A stretch of DNA of 64,000 nt, from the NCBI GenBank assembly GCA_018398585.1, contig JAGTTD010000006.1, positions 3,298,501 to 3,362,500 of the forward strand. Direction: 5' to 3'. Position 1 is the stretch's first letter; each line of letters begins with the position of its first letter. Origin of the DNA: Simmondsia chinensis (Eukaryota; Streptophyta; Magnoliopsida; Caryophyllales; Simmondsiaceae). The notes beneath the pieces were generated by a model. It did not search any database and was not told the DNA's origin. It worked only from the letters and a program-made list of their open reading frames with translations. The position numbers were made by a program, and so were the translations under genes. Shown here piece by piece: positions 21,871-41,413 of this stretch.

Positions 21871-22080
21871 AATGCTACAAAACATGCCCTACATTTTAGG
21901 ATGAATTGGGTCTTGGTTCCAACGGGATAATGGGTCGGTTAGGTTTTGGATTCATCTGGGTTCAAGTCATCTTAGGCCGGTTCTTGGGTTTGTCAAATTT
22001 AGGCCAGGTTCATATTGAGATAGGCATTTCATGTTTTTGATGGTCATAAATTCATTCCGGTTAACGTCATTTCATATTCT

Positions 22081-22137
22081 TTTTTTTGTTAATTAGCGAT
22101 AGAGTCGCGGTATATAACAGGCAACTCGACCGAGCGA
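22081..22137 (-). mobile_element. 57-bp LINE 3' stub with perfect target duplication
   Basis: Only the last bases of the ORF1-only LINE family are present ('gaattagcgatagagtcgcg' style tail, minus strand). They are flanked by the 13-bp direct repeat CATTTCATATTCT (22068-22080 and 22138-22150). This is an extreme 5' truncation. Confidence 0.8.
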
Positions 22138-22507
22138 CATTTCATATTCTAATATCGACAAATGTAAAATAATTACGTACTATATCGACATTTTCTTGAA
22201 ATTTAGTGAATATTTGCGTCAACTTGATAGAGTTTTGATGGTATATATTGATCAGATGCATAAACTAAATTCATATGCCACCTTAGAGATTCCTGAATGT
22301 AAATATTCTATATCTAGTAAAAGATACCTTTTTTTTTGACAATTAGCAACAAAGTTGTAATATAAAACGGATAGCTCGAACAGATGAGGATACAGTCAAC
22401 TCGCATAAAAGTTAGACAAAAACAACCAAGAAACAAAGAAAAATAGGAGAAAACAAAAACAAACATGCAGGAAAAAAATAATCAGACATTACATGTATAC
22501 ATCACCA

Positions 22508-24864
22508 ACGGCTACTTCCCAAACCCCACGCACCACCTCTGCCGGCGTGTGCAGGCGCGTCATAGCCCTACTGCGGCCGTTCATCTCACCGCTAGAGTCG
22601 ACTTGCCTCAAGCGTTATGGTCGTTCAAGTTTCGTGGCTGTTCGTTGAGCTCTTTAGGGGACCGTTGCTTCGTCTTCGTCCCACACCGGCGCCGGTCGAC
22701 CCTGTTCTTCAACCATCACCAGATTTCCCAACCTTAAGCAGGTAATAAGCTAATCCCACCTCCAATTTCAACCTTCAAATGTCAGTGCTCCCCCCTCTTT
22801 TCCGGCCAGTCACGAAGACCTAGTCTTCTTCTCTTCAAAAGGAACAGCCAACCCTACCTCCTCTCAAGTTCATTAGACCCCGGTTTTGGATATGTAGGGC
22901 GCTGGGGTGGGGGTATCTGTCTTCATTGAGGGTCTCCTTGAAAGAACATCTTGGTCATGGCTTCGGGCTGTTTTTCGGGGCTTCAAGTCTATCTATGATA
23001 TCTTTATTCCTGCAAAGAAAAGACTAAAATCTAGACGGTCTTATCGATTTGTTCGGTTTTATGACCCGAATGAGGCTAAATGGATTGTTGAATCCATGGA
23101 TGGAAGATGGATTGCGGATACCAAAATTCGGGTGCAATGGGCAAATCCGGACAGAAGATTCTACGTCCTCTAGAGGCCAACCACAACAAAGGGCAACTCA
23201 ACCGGTCAGAACTGAATATAGGACTCAGGATCGGGATGGTGCAGCACCTAATCGGAGTGGTGCTCCTGCTAATACAACTATTCCAAAGATTGTAGTGTCA
23301 GATTTCAACAAGAGTGCTGAGGCGTGGCTTGAGCAGTCAATTATTACTCACTCGCCTGTTGAGGTCAGTCTTGATGAAATCCTTACTTTTTTCACCGAAA
23401 ATGACCTTTACGGGCTTTCACCTAAAGGCTTGAGCAACAAGTCATTTATCCTGGTTTGTGCCTCAACTGACACTATGGATGCCTACCTCGGCCCCCATAT
23501 GATCTAAGCAATGCTTTGAGGATATAGCTAAAATATGGGGGAATTTTATTAGGGTGGATTCCAGGTCCTCCGCTATGAGATGTGTCGATATTGCAAGGAT
23601 TCTAATTGACACTTGCCACACATCATGTATTCACCAGATAGTCCAGATCTAGTACAGTAGGGGTTCCCATTTGGTTCTAGTTAAAGAAGGTAGCTCCGTG
23701 TTGATACCCGATTTATCCCCCAGCGTTGTATCTCGAGTCGCATCTGCAGGGAACAAGCTTCCTGGCCAACTCAGTCAACTCAAAGGAACGAGTGCTTTAT
23801 CGTTGTAAGGGTCGCTCCACATGTCCAACCTCCTCTACAAAGTGAGCAGCTTGGAAATCCTATCCCGAGGCTTGTTAATGAAGAGATGAATGCTACTTGG
23901 GAGCTGCTTGGGCATGTCTCCTTCCACCTTAATGGTCAGATCATGAGAAGATCAGTTGTGCAATGCTCATTTCTGCACCCCACCTCCTATGCTATTCAGC
24001 CTACGACCCATCTTCCTCTTCTACTGCCATGGGTCGAGGATGTTGAAGTTTTAGCTGATCAACATCGAACTCAGTTAACTACTCCTGATATCGATGCTAT
24101 GGGGAGTAACAGTGATAATGATTCATTAACCTTTGGACCGGAATTTCCTCTAGGATTCGAGCCCCTGGTACCGATCAGTAACTCTCAAGAAAAGGACAGT
24201 ATGTTGCGGAGCCATCAAGTAATAAAACCGTCCATGGAAGGATCTAACTTGGACTGGAGGAAAAAGGATAAACCGTGCTCAACAAAAAGGGAGAGAAGAG
24301 CGATTAAGCGCAAGATGAAGGAAAGAGAGAAGCGGGAGTTGCAGGTCTTCCTACAGGAAATGTCCCCCAGAAATAGTGCCGGAAAATCGTCTAAGATAAC
24401 CAAGAAGAGGAGAAAACGAAAGAGGGGAAATCGAGTTTAGAAGATCACGAAAGAGGAGTATGATGGGAGGATACTAAATGCAGAGCAGGTAATAAGGATA
24501 GGAGAACGGGTGGGCTTCAACTTTGATGGCTTCGACCCGCCGATGGTGGTAGACATTCTTGCGCAATAAAGGGATTGGGTGTTGGGTGGAGGCTTCACTT
24601 CCGCTCTCTTTGCTCCTGTTCGCCTTCTGGTTCTTCTTCAGCTAGGGCCCCTGTGTGTGTTTGTTATGTGAGCGTTGTCCCTGTGTCTTGTCTGGTCCTG
24701 TTTTTGGTGGCTGCTGTGTCGTGTTTTGAGGGGAGCTTTTGTTTCTATTTTCTTGTTTTGTGCTTTTTGTTTCTGGTCCCTGTGCTGTTGCGGTTAGACT
24801 CAGGCCTCGCCTAGCGAGTGGCCTGCTTGTGGTCTCGATTTTGTGGCAAATTATCAGAAAAAAA
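22508..24864 (+). mobile_element. ORF1-only LINE, nearly full length
   Basis: A 2357-bp insertion flanked by the perfect 15-bp duplication ATGTATACATCACCA (22493-22507 and 24865-24879), ending in 'aattatcag' plus poly-A. It has a GC-rich 5' leader, one decayed ORF1 (RRM plus downstream domain), then directly the T/G-rich 3' UTR. No endonuclease or reverse transcriptase region is present. The copy at 51320-53871 has the same layout. Confidence 0.85.
22896..24568 (+). pseudogene. LINE ORF1 protein (RRM domain), broken
   Basis: The N-terminal RRM lies at about 22907-23170 with an RNP2-like VFIEGL and an RNP1-like RSYRFVRF. A frame change near 23170 leads into a second conserved block (23280-23505, with IVVSDFNKSAEAWLEQSI and TPKG-like SPKGLSNKSF). 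A deletion near 23500 removes the segment that reads VWIEVFGLPVQCW in the sister copy at 52440. A basic C-terminal block follows (23886-24435), then an in-frame stop at about 24438 and the conserved tail VGFNFDGFDPPMVVDILAQ ending near 24568. The protein is inferred to be the RNA-binding ORF1 of a plant L1-type element. I recognised no CCHC knuckle. Confidence 0.75.
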
Positions 24865-24949
24865 ATGTATACATCACCACAAGATGACAAATAAAAAAAA
24901 AAAAACTTGAAAAAAGGATAAAAGATACCTAAATGATATAGTATTTAAG

Positions 24950-25265
24950 GTTATTAATGCAAAAAGTGGTTGTACTTTACCCAAAGTGTCAATTTAGTCC
25001 CTTGAGTAAAATTAGCATCAAGTTGTTAACAAAATTATTAATACTCGGGTGACTAGTAAGCTAATAATGACTTAGTGAATGGGTTTATATTGAGTTATTT
25101 GCATTTTACATAATCAAATCGTTAAAAACTATAATTGTTAACTGAACTTCAATTTCAACTATAAAACTAAATTGACATAATTTAAATTTTACAGGGACTA
25201 ACTTAATACAATTAAAAATATAAAAACTAAATTAATACTTCAGATAAACTACATAGACTTTTCCC
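24950..25265. repeat. MITE family A, copy
   Basis: Left 'gttgtactttacccaaagtg' then 'tcaatttagtcc'; right 'cagggactaacttaataca' and 'acatagacttttcccatt'. Same layout as 16837-17190, with eroded ends. Confidence 0.6.
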
Positions 25266-25489
25266 ATTAATAACCCTTATATTAAAATAATAAGAGACAA
25301 ACCTGATTAGAGGTCAAATGGAAGCTTCTCTACAATGACATATTCATGGAACAGGTCAACTACTTCAACAACTTCAAAAAAAAAAAAAAAAAAAATGTAT
25401 TTCTGGAAGATCTTTGACTCTTTGCACCGCTCCATCTCCATCCCTATCTATTTCCATCCCTAAATTTTGACTCTCCCGCTCACATTTAT

Positions 25490-25975
25490 TAGTAGGAACC
25501 GTCCGTGAAACCCGTTACACGTGGGTATAAATGTTAGTAAGTTGGGTAATGAGTAGCGTATAAATGCAAATATTGGGAGCGGGTAATGGATAGCGTCGCT
25601 CCACATACGTATATGTCCCCATTATCTGTTCAATTTGTATTTAACTAATTTAAATATGAAATAAGGATATATAGACTCAATTACCTATTAAAAATGCTGC
25701 AAATATAATTAGATTACTAAAAATGATTTTAAATAATTACACGTGCGAGTATAAATGTCTAGCGGATATAGGAATTCAGGCGGGGTAATGAATACTTGTT
25801 AGATACCCATGGGTACTGGAGCGAGTATGGGCATGGGTTTGTACTTGCCAGGTGGGTGTGGGTATGGGTATCCACTTCATACCCATATCTAGAGTATAGA
25901 TTTGGGTGGCGGGTATAAGTATGAAAGTGGCATACCCCGTACCTGCCCAGCCCAATGCCACCCCTATACTAGTCA
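25490..25975. repeat. 'GGGTA'-rich repeat ending in hAT-like terminus
   Basis: The right end 'caatgccacccctata' is the reverse complement of a TAGGGGTGGCATTG terminus like that of 26439-26957. The body is made of 'gggtat', 'tacccat' and 'gggtaatg' words. The left end is not resolved. The minus-strand open frame across it is a product of the repeat and not a gene. Confidence 0.45.
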
Positions 25976-26438
25976 ATGACTACTTAACCCCTAGCTTGTC
26001 AAGCTCGAGTCTTGATTTGTATAGCTCGAGTATTTGAACCTTATCGGGCATGAAAACGTATAGCTTTAGTTTTCATTTGATTGCGTTTGACTGGCTTAGC
26101 GATAGTTAAGAGCTGATTCAATTTATTTAGAGTTTGACTGAAAAATTTTAACTTTTTCTTTTGTTCATGCTTTAAAAGAGAAAAACTATTTTTCTACTCT
26201 TTTTTTTTTTTAAGCCGATAAATAACATATGCTTGTAGCTTAACTATTTTTTTTTTTAATTTAAAAAAAATAATATTTCCTCAATTAAAAGATGGCTTTT
26301 TGTTTATTAGAGTGACTATTTTTTTAATCAACAACAATGCATTGGAGTATCTATTATAATGAGTGGGTTATTCAATTAGAAAGTTGTTATTGTCAAGACA
26401 GAAATTATTATTACGAGATTAATGATGTGATTTACAAA

Positions 26439-26957
26439 TAGGGGTGGCAAATGTGTCGTGTCATATCGTGTTCGTGTTTGTACTATGCGAGGGGTCTTAA
26501 GAAAGGAGTCAATTCTTAACCAACTCAATTATTAAACGGGTAACCTGCAGGTTAACTATTTAATTATATCGTGACTTTTTTTCAATTAAATGCTAGTTTT
26601 TTAACTTACAAACATGTTAATAACGCGCTTTATGATTGATAATACTAATAAATACTTGTTGTATTTATAACTATTAAAATAAATTATCAAATTAATATTA
26701 CTAAATATAATTCAAATTATCTTAACTCAAAAAATATATATATTATAACATTAATGTATTACTTGAATGCCTAATATAACTATATAAATGGGTCAATCGT
26801 GCCGAAAACGGGTTACACGGGTCAAACCCAAATTCAACCCAATTACCTAAACGGGTTAAACGGGTCAACCTAAATTCAACCCAACTTCAAAACCTCCGAC
26901 CCAAACCCACTATCTTCATGTTGTGTTATTGTATCGTGTCAGATTTTGCCGGCTCTA
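26439..26957. mobile_element. hAT-type MITE, 519 bp
   Basis: The left end TAGGGGTGGCAAA and right end 'tttgccggctcta' are imperfect inverted repeats. They are flanked by an 8-bp near-duplication (TTTACAAA at 26431, CTTACAAA at 26958) as expected for hAT elements. The body is rich in 'cgggttaaacgggtcaac'-type words and has no coding frame. Confidence 0.75.
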
Positions 26958-27327
26958 CTTACAAATAATGAGAGCCACAAAATTGCTTTAAAAACTACAA
27001 TCTTACAATAATAATAATAATAATAATTTTACTCTAATAATAATACTACTTTTTATTTCCAATAAATAAAGATGGATATTTTCCTTGCAAGGGAGCTAAT
27101 AATAATTTAAAGACACCCAAAATGATGAACTAGTTTGGTAAGCTTATCAATTGCAATGACCCATCACCCATATAATAATCAAATAAAATAAATAAATAAA
27201 TAAATAAATCTAGATCACAAGAAAAGTCACCTAATTATATTTCTTAATGACTTTTAATTCCATTTTCAACAAGGCAAAAGGGGCCCCATTTTCTTTGACC
27301 AAATCATGTTCCCATGTTAAAATACAG

Positions 27328-27831
27328 TGTTATTTACTTTTTTCGGTACCTTAATCTCTGTGTAAATAATAAAAAGTTCTTTAATTTTTATAATTTATTT
27401 CAAGTGTTAATTAAGTTTTTCTTATATTAATAAAAAGAACATTTTTTGTCGAAAATGTGAAAAGATAAAATTGTCCCTAAATAAAATGATGTGATTTTGA
27501 TGCCCGGCACTAAATTTTGACTCCATGATTATTCTTTTATTCTCCAAAGACTATGACATGCAGCGTTTGAACGCAATTTTACTAAAATGATAGTATTTTG
27601 TGATTCATTTAAAATGACTCAAACATTGTGAAGAAGTATTTTCGTCAACCTACTTTGTTGGTTAGTTAAAGTACTTTGCCATGTCAGCGTTCTCTCGAAA
27701 AATGACGTCCTCTCATCGGAGATGGTCCTATTGATTAACAAAATGCATGGAACTTAAAAAAAAAAAAACGAAAGATCAAGAGCCTTTTTATTATTTTCAC
27801 AAATTTGAGGTACTAAAAAATAAATAGCCCT
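27328..27831. repeat. MITE family B, copy
   Basis: Left 'gttatttacttttttcggta' and right 'tgaggtactaaaaaataaat' plus 'agccc', with inner 'gcctttttattattttc'. Matches the family B arms at 20998-21536. The middle is diverged. Confidence 0.6.
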
Positions 27832-28164
27832 AAAATAAAAATTATTTATAAGTCTTTATTTAATGGATTAAAATTTTTAAATAGTGAAATATTTTACATA
27901 ATATTAGAGCCTTATTATTAAGATACTAAGAGTTTGAACCTCAAGATATGAGGTGAATTTATATATTTTCACATTTTACTGTAAAAACCACTAATGAGTC
28001 CTAACTTAATAACTTAAGCTTTTCGTGAAATTAGTTCCTTAAAAAAAAAAAAATTGACACCGCCCTTAAAATATAATTGCCTAATAAAAACACTAAATAT
28101 ACTAAATTTATGTATAAATTTATATGTGGAATGATATAATAGAAAATTATTACTAATAAAATAA

Positions 28165-28490
28165 TAGGATTATTTATATTAAAGGTCTATGTACTCTTCT
28201 TATTGTGTTAATTTACTCTTTAATCAAATTTAAGTTAAGTTATTAACGTAATTTTTAATGATGGAATCACGATAGAGGAGTAACTCATTGCAAATTTACG
28301 CATTGATCCAATTTAATCCAACTCATGGCTGAGCCATTAATAATTTCATTAACAAATTAACATAAATTTTACTATAAGGATTAAATTGACATAATATTAA
28401 TTTTATCAAGATGAAATTAATATAATTAAAAGTATAAGATTAAATTAATACAATAGATAAAATATATAAATTTTTGGTCCAAATAATCCA
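28165..28490. repeat. MITE family A, copy
   Basis: Left 'aggattatttatattaaagg' and right 'taaattaatacaatagataa' with 'ggtccaaataatcc'. The middle contains 'ccaactcatggctgagcc', shared with copy 1 near 160. Confidence 0.7.
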
Positions 28491-28794
28491 AAATAATATT
28501 AAATTAAATAAAATTGTTTTTTCTTTTTCCACTTGTGTATCAAGCTTGAAATTCTCATCCTCATGTTGGCCTTCTAGTTGTTCAACCCATCCATGCCCCC
28601 AAGGTCGGACATTTTTGTTCAATTTTTTTTATATTTAAATTACATATTTTAAAAATAAAAAAATATTAGATTAACACAAATAATTACTTAAGTATTATTT
28701 ATATAAATTATTTTAAAATTATATAATTGAGATTGTATTGAGGAGATTTAAATTGGAGTCCTTGTTTAAAGTTTTAATTTTAGTAATATTTTTT

Positions 28795-29180
28795 AGAGTG
28801 TTTTATGTCAAAGTTCGCTGCACTGTATCTACTATGTTAATTTGGTCTTTTTATTTTTTATTATATTAATTTTGTCCACATATAATTTACAATGTGTTAG
28901 ATTAGTATTACGACAAAACTAAAGTTAAATAGATTATGTAATTTTGACTGGCCCGGTCATGTCATATGCAAGTGATTACCATAAAAACCTACCCATTGAC
29001 CCAATCAACCCACCCAGGGCCCCACTAATAAAAATTTCATTGCCAAGTTAATTTCAATTTTACTCCAAAATTAAATTGACACAATATAAGTTATACAAAA
29101 ATAAATTAATATAATTAAAAAAATAATGACCAATTTATCACAATAAATAAAGTATAAGAACATATGATACAAATCCCATG
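28795..29180. repeat. MITE family A, decayed copy
   Basis: The words 'atgttaatttggtc', 'taaattgacacaatataa' and 'cacaataaataaagtataag' are in the family order. The ends are eroded. Confidence 0.5.
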
Positions 29181-29509
29181 CAAACATAAGTACATAAAAA
29201 TTTATTTATTTTTTTGAACACAAAATATTTATATATATTTATACCTCTAGTAATATATAATTAATGTCATTAATTCATAAAACATTAACTTCTAACGTTA
29301 TATTATAATTCAAATACACTTTTTACCAAATTATTATGACCAATCATATTTTAAAAGAACGTCCTTTTTTTTATTGGTTAGTTGTTATATACAGTTTTTT
29401 CATAATTAAAAATAAAAAAATTAAAAACAAAAATTAATAAAAGCCTTTCCAAACATTATTCTAAATCTGTAAAAATATAAAATACAAATAGACAATAATA
29501 TTAAAGGTT

Positions 29510-29822
29510 ATTTACATTTTACATTAAAAAGGTTCCTTTACTTTGACCGTAGTGTCAATTTGATCCTTATCCTTTTAATTATATCAATTTATTCTTTATG
29601 TAGTTGACGTAATTTTTAACGATACAATCATGTTATATACAAGTAATCCAGTACAAATCCACTTGTTTACCTAATTAAAACCAACCTAAAAATTTCATTA
29701 GCAATTTAACATAAATTTTACTTTACGACTAAATTGACTCAACACAAATTGTGTACAAATTAAATTGATACAGAAAATAAATTACCATAATCAATAAAAT
29801 ATAGAAACCTTTGATATAAGTA
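29510..29822. repeat. MITE family A, copy
   Basis: Left 'aggttatttacattttac' and 'gtgtcaatttgatcc'; right 'ataatcaataaaatatagaa' and 'acctttgatataagtaat'. It is the last of three family A copies in the 1.7 kb upstream of the MITE that abuts the kinase promoter. Confidence 0.6.
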
Positions 29823-30035
29823 ATTAATAATTCTATTATTAAATATGACATGAAAACAAAAACTGTTTATAAGTTTATTAGATGCAAAAATTAAATATTA
29901 AATTTGGGTTCACATAGCATCTTCCTTATCCAGCCCCCCTTGATTAACACCTTTAATCTAACCATTTTTAATTCCCAAAATAAAAGAAAAATAAAAATTT
30001 TCATTTTTCAAGGAATCAAATTTTTTTTGGGTAAA

Positions 30036-30272
30036 TTACATGATGTATTAAATTTTTAATTCATAAAATTTATAAAATAATTTTTTAATTTAAAATATTA
30101 TATCTACTTAATAAAATAATCAAAATAGCTGTGTGTAAAGATATAAAATTGACCCAACTTTCATAATATTTTTTATTTTATTTTATTAAATAAATATAAA
30201 ATTTTAAACTAAAAAATTATTTTATATAATTTATAAATTAAAAAATTAATATAATAAACTTCAAATTACTAA
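30036..30272. repeat. MITE family C copy in the kinase promoter region
   Basis: Inverted arms: 'ttaatttttaattcataaaa' style left arm (with variants) against 'ttataaattaaaaaattaat' right. It ends about 220 bp upstream of the kinase start codon. It is related to 21547-21870. Confidence 0.5.
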
Positions 30273-30280
30273 TATAAAAT
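30273..30280 (+). promoter_or_regulatory. Possible TATA box of the kinase gene
   Basis: TATAAAAT lies about 215 bp upstream of the ATG at 30495, followed by a strongly CT-rich leader (30300-30400) typical of plant 5' UTRs. The AT-rich setting makes chance matches likely. Confidence 0.3.
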
Positions 30281-30494
30281 TCTTCATAATAAAAATTTTC
30301 ATTTTTCTTCCCCTCCCCACCGTTTTCAAAATCCCCTCTTTTTTCTCTCACCTTACCCCCGCCCTTTCTCTCTCCCCTTCCTCTCCCACCACCCAAAAAC
30401 ATTCGCTAACAGGCTCCTTAGTGTTCTTTTTACCTTCGGAAAAAAAAAAACCTACCTGCTATAACATTGCAAAAACCCGTAACCCAAATCGGAA

Positions 30495-39345
<8,851 letters not shown>

Positions 39346-39833
39346 ATTTAACCCAACCCAGGTTTCCAGTTTGCCCTTCAAGCAAGATGAAGCAAACACT
39401 TATAGAGTTTTCGCTCTAAGGGATCAATCAGTAGCAATATTCCATCACATTGCAAAGATCTTTGCGGTAATCAGAATGATAATGCGACAGATTTTATCGG
39501 TTCGGTTAAGGTGTTCTTGTACGACATGTAGAGGAGTTGCTTTCAAGGCTTGGCATATTTGCTTTTGTACATGGCATTTTCTATGGTTTTCTTTGTGCAG
39601 AAAGTTCTATTTTTCTTTTTCTTTTTCTATATTTTTGGGTTTTTTTTTCTTTTATTTTTAGTCTTTTTTCCATCATTATAAGTTCAATTTAGATTTGGTG
39701 TTTATGATGGTTTGTGATGGTGTGTTTATGGTGGAAATACACTAACTGCTGTTGTTTGTACAAATATGTCAATTTAAACGTCTTGTTTTGATGCAAAATT
39801 ATTTAAGAGAGAGAATTGTGAAATGCTGGGGAC
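39346..39833 (+). other. Likely 3' UTR and downstream region of the kinase gene
   Basis: Follows the stop codon at 39343-39345. A T-rich block lies at 39600-39670. No single convincing poly-A signal was seen. Confidence 0.4.
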
Positions 39834-39977
39834 CAGCGTCTCAAGTTGAAGGTCCTCGGAAACAACCTCTCTTCAGGGTAGTCTCCTGAAGGGGGAAGGC
39901 TGCGTACACCTACCCCCCAGACCCTGCTTTTGCAGGAGCCCTTGGAGGCACTGTGTTTGTTGTTGTTGTTGTTGTAG
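39834..39977 (-). mobile_element. Au-type SINE, minus, without 5S part
   Basis: On minus it starts with an ACAACAACAAC run (plus-strand TTGTTG repeats at about 39955-39977), then 'cctgcaaaagcagggtctgg', 'tagacgcag'-like words and 'gagaggttgtttccgaggac'. Unlike 332-589, the sequence after this does not match 5S. Confidence 0.7.
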
Positions 39978-40800
39978 AGAGAATTGTGAAAAGAGCCATA
40001 ACCGTTGAATCATGGATAGGACGCATGCTTATTGTGATAGTCTGTAGAGTATGACAATGGTAGAAAGAGTGAATCAGACATTTTGAATTCATGTCAAGGT
40101 TGAGAACGACTCTGTAGGGTCTTTTTAGTTGAAGCCCAGAGTAATTTTAGAAAACAGTAACTAGTTAAGTATTTATAGCCTGTAAGTAAAACCTTAAATA
40201 ATTAAATTATGAAACTACCCTATAAATATAAAAAAGTTGTCCAAAATATGCTTTCGAGGCTATTTTTGGGTAAAATAATTGGGTACAATAATTAAGTAGT
40301 TGGGTCTGACTGAGAGCTTCATTTTTGATATTTTACATGCCCAATGATCAAAGTGATGTCTCTTTTAAGTAGTAACTACAATTTAATGCTTCTGACTTGA
40401 CCGTTAGGGCTTTCATTAGTCCAATTGCTCTATAAACCCCTCATTTACTCGTCTTTCATCAATTGAAGTGCATTAAAATTCCTATTCTTTACAGAAGGAT
40501 TGTCCTTAAAAGGTGTCTCCAGAAAGAAGGGTTTTCAACAACTGATAAGCAACAAACTACCCTAATTTCCGAGCAATAGAAGATCATTGATACCGCTACA
40601 CCCCTCCTAGTCAAGAGCTTGGCAGAGGTGAGCACATCGCCCATGTTCCATCTATGTGGATCTCGTACATGCCTACCCTAACGGGGTTAACATGTACTAT
40701 GCACCCGAGGAAAGGGTCTTGACTCATGCACAATATGGTTTGTTAATTTTTGAAACATCAGGATAATTAACTACGTAAGAGAGTCGTATCTTCTTACTTT
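39978..40800. other. Intergenic stretch between the two convergent genes
   Basis: No coding similarity or named repeat was recognised. A moderately GC-balanced block, 40470-40760, stands out from the AT-rich surroundings but has no clear frame. Confidence 0.4.
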
Positions 40801-40819
40801 ATACAGAGAACATGACTAT

Positions 40820-41090
40820 TTTTTTTATGGAGCAAAGGAAAGCATTAAGAGCTTTTCCTAGGAAAAGATCTTCCTAATGCATCTGCCTAAATGATATAGG
40901 AAAACAGAGCATCCAGTGAAGAAGACCAAAGACTGAAGAAGAGCCCAAGCGCTCTTGTTTAACTACGCACTCAGCAATCATATTAGATTTTCTGTAACAA
41001 TAACGAAAAAGTAATATCCTCACCAGTAAAATCACCCAATTTTCTTCACCATATTTTGAATTTTCCACTGAATCACAAAACATAGATGTA
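40820..41090 (-). pseudogene. Possible LINE RNase H-like C-terminal relic
   Basis: The minus-strand frame reads YCYRKSNMIAECVVKQ, which resembles the YREANxxADxLAK motif near the end of plant LINE RNase H domains, with SFRQMH close by. It is short and alone, so the call is weak. Confidence 0.35.
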
Positions 41091-41413
41091 TATTACACTC
41101 AGTAAAAGAAGTTACACTCAACCTTGGATACAAGTATTGGCACTTGCCATGCACACTAGCTACTATCTTGTTATATATTTAAGGACATTGGCTAAAAAAG
41201 AAAGATTCAAATTTTTAGTTACCGTATAAGATTAAAATTTTTAGTTACCGTATCCAAGGGTCGTGTTCGTTTTGACAATATCTGATTAGGATCGTGTATT
41301 GCACTCATGCCATGTCGTACTGTGTGTAGGTGCAACAACTTAGGGTCAAGAGGATGCAATCGTCACTCTGCAATGAAAATCTCCATCGGATTTGCAGTGA
41401 AAATTTTGTTAAC

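Larger units (their letters stand above)
22330..24918 (-). mobile_element. Outer LINE fragment, minus, interrupted by another LINE
   Basis: A minus-strand 3' fragment of the LINE family (poly-T at 22329, then 'gacaattagcaacaaagttg') is bounded by the 12-bp direct repeat TAAAAGATACCT at 22318-22329 and 24919-24930. A second, plus-strand LINE (22508-24864) sits inside it with its own target duplication. The outer insertion is therefore the older of the two. Confidence 0.8.

Noticed and set aside
25776..25976. Minus-strand 66-codon frame
   Set aside because: It arises from the GGGTAT-type repeat and looks like translated repeat.
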